From contig JAUIJW010000016.1 of NCBI GenBank assembly GCA_030431085.1, positions 1-21,170 of the forward strand: a stretch of DNA of 21,170 bases. Direction: 5' to 3'. The notes beneath the pieces were generated by a model that was given only the letters and a program-made list of their open reading frames with translations, was not told the origin of the DNA and searched no databases. Below are positions 16,689-21,170 of the stretch, one piece after another (position 1 is the stretch's first letter; every line of letters begins with the position of its first letter). The translations under genes were made by a program, and so were the position numbers. This DNA comes from Bacteroidia bacterium (GTDB lineage Bacteria; Bacteroidota; Bacteroidia; Flavobacteriales; Flavobacteriaceae).

Positions 16689-19148
16689 TTAAAATGTATA
16701 ACCTACGCTTAACATAACATTACGGGGAGCCCCAGGAAATGCTCTAAGCAAATCATAACCACCAACCCAATGAGTTTTGTCAAAAAGGTTATTTACGTTA
16801 AGTTGTACTTGAATTTTATTTAGTTTGTAATATAATGCAGCATCAAAGATACTATAAGCAGGGAATTCTGTAGGTGGATTGCCAGATGACACCAAAGATC
16901 CAAACCGTTCAGACACATAATTATAACCAAAACCGAACCCTAAACCATTAAGCTGTCCTTGATTGATGAGGTACTTTGTCCATAAATTGGCAGTATGCTT
17001 AGGGGCATTGGGTTTTTGCCTGCCAATTTCAGAAGGGTCATCACTTTCTGTAATTTTGGCATCGTTATAGGCGTACCCTGCGACTAAGCTCCAGTTAGAA
17101 GTAATATTACCTACAATATCTAATTCTACCCCTTTAGCCACCTCTTTACCAATAGGTTCTAATCTTTCGGGGTTTGAAGGGTCGTCAGCATTGTATAAAG
17201 TATTTTTTTGTGAGAGATGGTAGAATGCTACAGAAGCACTTAGTTTATTGTTAAACCATTCCGATTTTGCTCCAAACTCGAACAATTCACTAAGAAGTGG
17301 GTCGAAAGGACCTCCAGAATCAGGATTAAGGATATCTGAAGCACTTTGGGGTTCATAGCCTTTTACCCAAGTACCATATACATTAATATTATGGGTAGCG
17401 CTATATACTAAGCCAATTCTAGGTAGAAAAGCACTTTGTTTTACTCGCTCTTCACTATCGCTGTTATAATCTAAATAATCGGTAAAATACTCTTGTCTTA
17501 AACCAAGTAAAAGTTTAAGTTTTCCAATTTCAGCTTGATTTTGTAAATAAATACCATGAGAATGCTGTTGGTACTGGTTATAGGTTCTGGTATTGTATAT
17601 ATAGTTTGACATGTCTCTTAACCCATTGGCTGTGGCCGATGTAAGATCAAAATGAGCTACATTGGTGGCTGGATTTCCGTTAGCATCTAACACATAATCT
17701 TGTACATTATTAGGATTGTATACATTGGTAGCACCACCATTTTTTAGCAAGTATGTTCTGGCTTCTAATTGAGAGCCTCCAGGTTGTAGTTCTTGTTGAA
17801 AAAAATCATAACCTACAAGTAATTGGTTTTTAACATTACCTAAATCATAGTTAAAATTAAAGTAGTTACTAAAATTGTTATTGTCCCAATTACGTCTTCT
17901 ATTAAATACACGCATGGCTACTTTTTCTGTGTCAAAACTTCCATCAGCCAAAGAAGCAAAACGATTTGAAGTACGATGCTCTAATAAATCTTCATCATAT
18001 GAAGAGCGCATGTATATACTATTAAATGTTAGGTTTTCATTAAACTGATGTTGGAAGGACACCGTAGCATTGATAGAAATCTCATTTAAGTAATCATTCA
18101 TAGCACTTAATGATTTGGTAATGGGTGTGGAATATAAATCACCATTACCAAAGACGGCTTGTCCTCGATCTAACCTTCCCTTAGAGTTTTGATACACTAG
18201 ATCTACGTTAAATCTTGTTTTTTCTGACGGTAGAAAAGAGAATGATGGGGCAACAACCAAATTTTTAGAGAATTGTAAATCTCTAAATCCATCAGAAGTT
18301 TCATAACCAATATTTAACCGGTATAGCAATTTTTCTTCTTTATCCATGGGCCCTGTAAAATCACCTAACAACCTCAAGGTGTTAAAACTGCCTAAAGAAG
18401 TATGTATAGACTGTCTAGAAGTCGCTAATGGTTTTTTGGTAACTCGGTTAATTGTACCCCCTGGCGAAGCATTGCCAAACAGGGCAGAAGCAGGGCCTTT
18501 AATAACCTCAACTCTTTCAATATGTGGAATTATTTGTTGTTTCCAAAAACTAGTAAACGTTCTCATGCCATTAACCAAGTTTCCAGAATTTCTTTGTCCG
18601 GCCACTCTAAATCCTCTAATTGAAATATCATTATAAAAGCTATATTGATTTACTCCACTCATGTTCTTAACTACATCGTTTACGGTATAGGCAGCTTGAT
18701 CTAGTGCTAATTCTTTGGTTACAAAATTGATGGTAGTTGGCACTTCTTTTAATGGCGCTGCAGATTTGGTGGCAGAGAATGAAACCGTATTATTATAACC
18801 TTTTTCACGTCTACCAATAATTTCTACTGCTTGGAGTAGTATTTCAGCATCTTCTAAAATGATGTTAAGGCGCTTGTTCTGATTTGGCTTTAAGCGGATG
18901 TTAATCTGTTGAGGACTAAAACCTACAGCTGTGACCTTAATGGTATATTGACCACTGTTAAGGTTGTCGAATTCGTAGAAGCCTTCGAGATTGGTAGTGG
19001 TACCCTTATCTTGTTCGTTTATAATGAGATGAACATCTGGTACTGGTTGATCTTGGTTGTCTGAAACGACGCCTTGGATTTTAGAATTTTGTGAAAAGAT
19101 TAATTGAAATGCTATAAGAGCAAATATAGTAGTAATTATTTTAGGCAT
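16689..19148 (-). CDS. TonB-dependent siderophore receptor
   Basis: Outer-membrane receptor that imports ferric siderophores using TonB energy. From the ATG at 19146-19148 it is 819 residues. A signal peptide (1-20, MPKIITTIFALIAFQLIFSQ) is followed by a carboxypeptidase-regulatory-like domain at about 25-105 (IQGVVSDNQDQPVPDVHLII...), typical of bacteroidotal receptors. The plug domain at about 115-235 has VPTTINFVTKE, DISIRGFRV, IERVEVIKGPASALFGN and SPGGTINRVTKKP. The 22-strand-type barrel ends in NVMLSVGYTF with terminal Phe. Plug motifs fit the siderophore-receptor subfamily better than SusC; the exact ligand cannot be told. The frame extends upstream to a TTG at 19211, but that overlaps the -33 promoter element, so the ATG is chosen. 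It heads an operon with the PepSY gene and is probably iron-repressed, given the palindromes around its promoter. Confidence 0.94.
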   Translation of the reverse strand: MPKIITTIFALIAFQLIFSQNSKIQGVVSDNQDQPVPDVHLIINEQDKGTTTNLEGFYEFDNLNSGQYTIKVTAVGFSPQQINIRLKPNQNKRLNIILEDAEILLQAVEIIGRREKGYNNTVSFSATKSAAPLKEVPTTINFVTKELALDQAAYTVNDVVKNMSGVNQYSFYNDISIRGFRVAGQRNSGNLVNGMRTFTSFWKQQIIPHIERVEVIKGPASALFGNASPGGTINRVTKKPLATSRQSIHTSLGSFNTLRLLGDFTGPMDKEEKLLYRLNIGYETSDGFRDLQFSKNLVVAPSFSFLPSEKTRFNVDLVYQNSKGRLDRGQAVFGNGDLYSTPITKSLSAMNDYLNEISINATVSFQHQFNENLTFNSIYMRSSYDEDLLEHRTSNRFASLADGSFDTEKVAMRVFNRRRNWDNNNFSNYFNFNYDLGNVKNQLLVGYDFFQQELQPGGSQLEARTYLLKNGGATNVYNPNNVQDYVLDANGNPATNVAHFDLTSATANGLRDMSNYIYNTRTYNQYQQHSHGIYLQNQAEIGKLKLLLGLRQEYFTDYLDYNSDSEERVKQSAFLPRIGLVYSATHNINVYGTWVKGYEPQSASDILNPDSGGPFDPLLSELFEFGAKSEWFNNKLSASVAFYHLSQKNTLYNADDPSNPERLEPIGKEVAKGVELDIVGNITSNWSLVAGYAYNDAKITESDDPSEIGRQKPNAPKHTANLWTKYLINQGQLNGLGFGFGYNYVSERFGSLVSSGNPPTEFPAYSIFDAALYYKLNKIQVQLNVNNLFDKTHWVGGYDLLRAFPGAPRNVMLSVGYTF

Positions 19149-19155
19149 TATAAAT

Positions 19156-19174
19156 TTATTTAGAATAATTAAAA
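19156..19174. promoter_or_regulatory. Fur-box-like site A at the receptor start region
   Basis: TTATTTAGAATAATTAAAA, in which half-site TTAGAAT (19160-19166) is intact and the other half is ATTAAAA instead of ATTCTAA. It sits between the predicted transcription start and the receptor ATG, where a bound repressor would block transcription. It shares 15 bases (19156-19170) with site B. Confidence 0.5.
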
Positions 19175-19180
19175 ACAGTG

Positions 19181-19211
19181 CAAAAATACAGTCTGAATTC
19201 CAATGATACAA
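19181..19211 (-). promoter_or_regulatory. Promoter of the siderophore receptor operon
   Basis: On the minus strand, TTG (19209-19211) and TATTTTTG (19181-19188) are 20 bp apart, matching the Bacteroidota -33/-7 consensus. The start point would be near 19174, giving a leader of about 25 nt before the receptor ATG. Confidence 0.7.
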
Positions 19212-19212
19212 G

Positions 19213-19231
19213 TTATTTAGAATAATTCTAA
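19213..19231. promoter_or_regulatory. Fur-box-like site B upstream of the receptor promoter
   Basis: It contains a perfect 7-1-7 palindrome, TTAGAAT-A-ATTCTAA (19217-19231), preceded by TTAT. It ends 1 bp from the -33 TTG. The 7-1-7 geometry is that of Fur boxes, although the base sequence differs from the enterobacterial consensus. Its place at a siderophore receptor promoter supports an iron-responsive operator. Confidence 0.6.
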
Positions 19232-19291
19232 TTAAAATTTATTGACGTATTGATTACGTTGAAGTTAGGGCTATAAGATACTTAAGTATTT

Positions 19292-20314
19292 TTAAAACAA
19301 TTCTCCTTGAGGTTTGTCTTTGGTTTTGCCAAGATGTTTATAAGCTAGTTCTGTGGCTTCTCTACCTCGAGGAGTTCTTATAACAAAACCTTCTTGAATT
19401 AAAAAGGGCTCGTATACTTCTTCGATGGTTTCGGGGTTTTCGCTAACCGCAGTAGCTAAGGTGGTAATGCCAACAGGCCCGCCTTTAAATTTATCGATCA
19501 TCGTCGATAAAATTTTGTTGTCCATCTCATCTAAACCATGTGTATCAACATTCAAAGCATTTAATGCATATTTAGCGATTTTAATGTCGATGTTACCATT
19601 ACCTTTAATCTGAGCGAAATCTCTTACCCTACGTAAAAGTGCATTGGCAATTCTAGGTGTACCACGACTTCTACCTGCGATTTCTATAGAGGCTTCCATT
19701 GAATTGGGTACGTTTAAAATTTTAGAACTACGTTGAATAATATTCGTGAGAAGTTGGGTGTTGTAATATTCTAATCGGCTATTAATACCAAATCTGGCTC
19801 GCATAGGTGCCGTAAGTAATCCAGATCTAGTTGTAGCGCCGATAAGTGTAAAAGGCTCTAAATTGATTTGCACTGTTCTGGCATTAGGGCCAGATTCTAT
19901 CATGATATCTATTTTAAAATCTTCCATGGCAGAGTACAAGTACTCTTCAATAACCGGGCTAAGTCGATGTATTTCATCAATAAATAATACGTCTCGTGCT
20001 CCTAGATTGGTAAGTAAACCGGCCAAATCACCAGGTTTATCTAAAACGGGTCCCGAAGTTACCTTAATATTGGCCTGAAGCTCATTGGCCAGAATATGTG
20101 CCAAAGTTGTTTTTCCTAGGCCCGGTGGTCCATGAAATAAGGTATGATCTAAAGCTTCTTCTCTTAAGTTAGCTGCTTCAACAAAAATTTTCAGGTTTTC
20201 AATTACTTGGTCTTGTCCGGTAAAATCATCAAATGATAGGGGGCGCAGTTTTTTTTCTACATCCATATCATCATGATTCATATTTTTATTGGTAGCATCT
20301 AAATATTCATTCAT
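19292..20314 (-). CDS. ruvB: Holliday junction branch migration ATPase RuvB
   Basis: Hexameric AAA+ motor that, loaded by RuvA, drives branch migration of Holliday junctions. At 340 residues it is full length. Motifs are LRPLSFDDFTGQ (24-34), Walker A GPPGLGKT (62-69), Walker B LFIDEIH (110-116), sensor 1 GATTRSG (159-165) and APMRARFG (169-176) with the arginine-finger region. The C-terminal winged-helix domain contains GGPVGITTLA and ends near FVIRTPRGREATELAYKHLG. The ATG gives MNEYLDATNKN. It starts 12 bp after the SPOR-domain gene, with which it is probably co-transcribed. RuvA is encoded at 9411-9992; ruvC is not in this window. Confidence 0.97.
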   Translation of the reverse strand: MNEYLDATNKNMNHDDMDVEKKLRPLSFDDFTGQDQVIENLKIFVEAANLREEALDHTLFHGPPGLGKTTLAHILANELQANIKVTSGPVLDKPGDLAGLLTNLGARDVLFIDEIHRLSPVIEEYLYSAMEDFKIDIMIESGPNARTVQINLEPFTLIGATTRSGLLTAPMRARFGINSRLEYYNTQLLTNIIQRSSKILNVPNSMEASIEIAGRSRGTPRIANALLRRVRDFAQIKGNGNIDIKIAKYALNALNVDTHGLDEMDNKILSTMIDKFKGGPVGITTLATAVSENPETIEEVYEPFLIQEGFVIRTPRGREATELAYKHLGKTKDKPQGELF

Positions 20315-20326
20315 AAATGTGAAATA

Positions 20327-20731
20327 TTATTTGACCTCGATTTTTGTTGGTAAAATGATTGCACTTGGAAATTCTTTCTTTATCGCAACTAAGGCGCTGT
20401 CTGCTTCTATTCTTGTGATATAATTACCTACTTGAACCTTCCAATCAGGAGAGCTAAAAGCAATGATGGTTTTTAATTCTGGAAATAAGCTATTAAATTC
20501 ATCCTTTAATTTGTAGGCTCCTTTTTCACTACCGTAAAAAAGCTGAATTCTATACCCCTTAACACCTTTATTTTTTTTATTAAAAGTAATTCTTTGACTA
20601 ACAATATCATCGACCTCCTTGGGGCTGTTGATGTTAACTTGACCTTTTGTGTTTTGTGCCTTTACTAGGGAGGTGCATAAAAAGAATGCAGCGCCTAACA
20701 AAAGCAGTTTTGTAGTATAATTAACTCGCAT
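20327..20731 (-). CDS. Secreted SPOR-domain protein
   Basis: A 134-residue protein with a signal peptide (about 1-25, LLLLGAAFFLCTSLVKAQ) and a C-terminal SPOR domain (about 57-130: KGYRIQLFYGSEKGAYKLKDEF ... PDWKVQVGNYITRIEADSALVAIKKEFPSAIIL). SPOR domains bind septal peptidoglycan lacking stem peptides, so the protein is likely periplasmic and cell-wall associated. No enzymatic domain is present. The Cys in the signal region (FLCTS, C19) has a poor lipobox, so signal peptidase I cleavage after KAQ or KA is preferred. It precedes ruvB by 12 bp and has a good promoter at 20746-20777. A Fur-like box lies just upstream of that promoter. Its specific biological role is unknown. Confidence 0.85.
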   Translation of the reverse strand: MRVNYTTKLLLLGAAFFLCTSLVKAQNTKGQVNINSPKEVDDIVSQRITFNKKNKGVKGYRIQLFYGSEKGAYKLKDEFNSLFPELKTIIAFSSPDWKVQVGNYITRIEADSALVAIKKEFPSAIILPTKIEVK

Positions 20732-20745
20732 ATCATTATTTTTTA

Positions 20746-20777
20746 CAAATCTAAAATAATGTTTGGTAGAAATACAA
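20746..20777 (-). promoter_or_regulatory. Promoter of the SPOR-ruvB unit
   Basis: On the minus strand, TTTTG (20775-20779) and TAGATTTG (20746-20753) are 21 bp apart, fitting the Bacteroidota -33/-7 consensus. The -7 element ends 14 bp before the SPOR gene ATG. Confidence 0.6.
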
Positions 20778-20785
20778 AACTAAAG

Positions 20786-20804
20786 TTATTTAGAATAATT
20801 ATAA
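20786..20804. promoter_or_regulatory. Fur-box-like site C between SPOR-ruvB and cytochrome gene
   Basis: TTATTTAGAATAATTATAA contains TTAGAAT-A-ATTATAA (20790-20804), one base away from the perfect palindrome of site B. Together with the preceding AG it shares 17 consecutive bases with site B (20784-20800 against 19211-19227). It lies about 6 bp upstream of the SPOR -33 element and about 25 bp upstream of the cytochrome -33 element, so it could serve either promoter. Confidence 0.5.
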
Positions 20805-20829
20805 ATTAATATTTCCTTAAAATTTAGGC

Positions 20830-20859
20830 TTTGTGAAAATTATTTTAAATGTATTTTTG
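20830..20859 (+). promoter_or_regulatory. Promoter of the cytochrome c gene
   Basis: TTTG (20830-20833) and TATTTTTG (20852-20859) are separated by 18 bp, a good Bacteroidota -33/-7 pair on the plus strand. The leader would be a little over 110 nt. Two further TATTTTTG copies, at 20866-20873 and 20904-20911, lack a properly spaced TTG. Confidence 0.55.
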
Positions 20860-20982
20860 CAATCATATTTTTGGGCTCTTAATAACTATTGGCTAAAAAA
20901 TAGTATTTTTGAAAGATTTATACTTGAAAAAGTATGTTTTCTGAATTATTGAAATTCAAAGAAATAATATAAAATAACACAA

Positions 20983-21170
20983 ATGAACATTGTGATTAAA
21001 AACATTCCACTTAAGAGCTTGATTACAAGCTTTTCTTTTCTTTTTGTTTTTTCATTCAATTTATTGGCACAAACAGGAGATCCTGCTAATGGTAAAAAGC
21101 TTTTCAATACTAATTGTGCAGCTTGCCATAAATTAGATAAAAAGTTAATTGGTCCACCCTTAAAGGGGAT
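20983..21170 (+). CDS. c-type cytochrome, probable first subunit of alternative complex III (partial)
   Basis: The only plus-strand gene; its 3' part lies beyond the right edge. The ATG at 20983-20985 gives a signal peptide with a basic start and a hydrophobic core (LITSFSFLFVFSFNLLAQ). The mature part begins TGDPANGKKLFNTNCAACHKLDKKLIGPPLKG, a class I cytochrome c with haem-binding CAACH. The opening closely resembles the multihaem cytochrome that heads the alternative complex III (quinol:cytochrome c oxidoreductase) and cytochrome oxidase operons in flavobacteria. That identification is from memory and the other subunits are out of view. It would act in the periplasm in respiratory electron transfer. 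It diverges from the SPOR-ruvB unit across a 251-bp region that holds a Fur-like box. Confidence 0.85.
   Translation, partial: MNIVIKNIPLKSLITSFSFLFVFSFNLLAQTGDPANGKKLFNTNCAACHKLDKKLIGPPLKG

Noticed and set aside
19149..19211. N-terminal extension of the siderophore receptor from the TTG at 19211
   Set aside because: It would place the promoter and operator inside the coding region and bury the signal peptide; MPKIITTIFALIAFQ is a proper signal start.
19276..19287. ATACTTAAGTAT palindrome after ruvB as a terminator
   Set aside because: The T-run is on the plus-strand side only, while ruvB is transcribed on the minus strand; no plus-strand gene ends there.

Overview
The window is AT-rich chromosomal DNA of a member of the Bacteroidota, almost certainly family Flavobacteriaceae. 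It encodes the giant type IX secretion protein SprA. Its promoters fit the Bacteroidota pattern (TTG at -33, TAnnTTTG at -7), there are no clear Shine-Dalgarno sequences, and the gene order is typical of flavobacteria. Every gene except the last is on the minus strand, so transcription runs from high to low coordinates. Nothing indicates a plasmid, phage, insertion sequence, CRISPR array, rRNA or tRNA.

Region 1 (12.3 kb down to 1) is a housekeeping and secretion cluster: maeB (malic enzyme), ruvA (Holliday junction), sprA (T9SS outer-membrane translocon), gcvH (glycine cleavage H protein), a VanZ-like membrane protein overlapping gcvH, then two tandem tonB-type energy transducer genes. A strong bidirectional hairpin terminator separates the two tonB genes, and the second is cut by the left window edge. 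Gaps from maeB to vanZ are 13 bp or less, so one transcript is likely. It probably starts at a TACCTTTG promoter element just upstream of maeB.

Region 2 (12.4-15.3 kb) holds queG (tRNA queuosine synthesis), an uncharacterised, probably surface-exposed lipoprotein, and an unusual regulator. The regulator fuses a DUF4242 (nickel-binding-like) domain, a degenerate class III nucleotide-cyclase-like domain and an AraC-type DNA-binding domain. A 16-bp inverted repeat lies just beyond its 3' end.

Region 3 (15.4-19.25 kb) is an iron-acquisition operon: a TonB-dependent siderophore receptor followed 8 bp later by a PepSY-family membrane protein. Its promoter is flanked by two copies of a 7-1-7 palindrome (TTAGAAT-A-ATTCTAA type) that looks like a Fur box.

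Region 4 (19.3-21.17 kb) has a SPOR-domain protein and ruvB as a minus-strand pair. Divergent from them is the start of a c-type cytochrome gene, probably the first gene of an alternative complex III respiratory operon. A third copy of the Fur-like box lies in this divergent intergenic region.

Together, the two TonB proteins could energise receptors such as the siderophore receptor. The shared palindromes suggest, but do not prove, that iron status links siderophore uptake with the respiratory and SPOR/ruvB promoters. I see no wholly new system. The strongest candidates for novelty are the three-domain regulator and the shared iron-box-like operators. No intergenic stretch exceeds 300 bases; the longest is 13882-14159.
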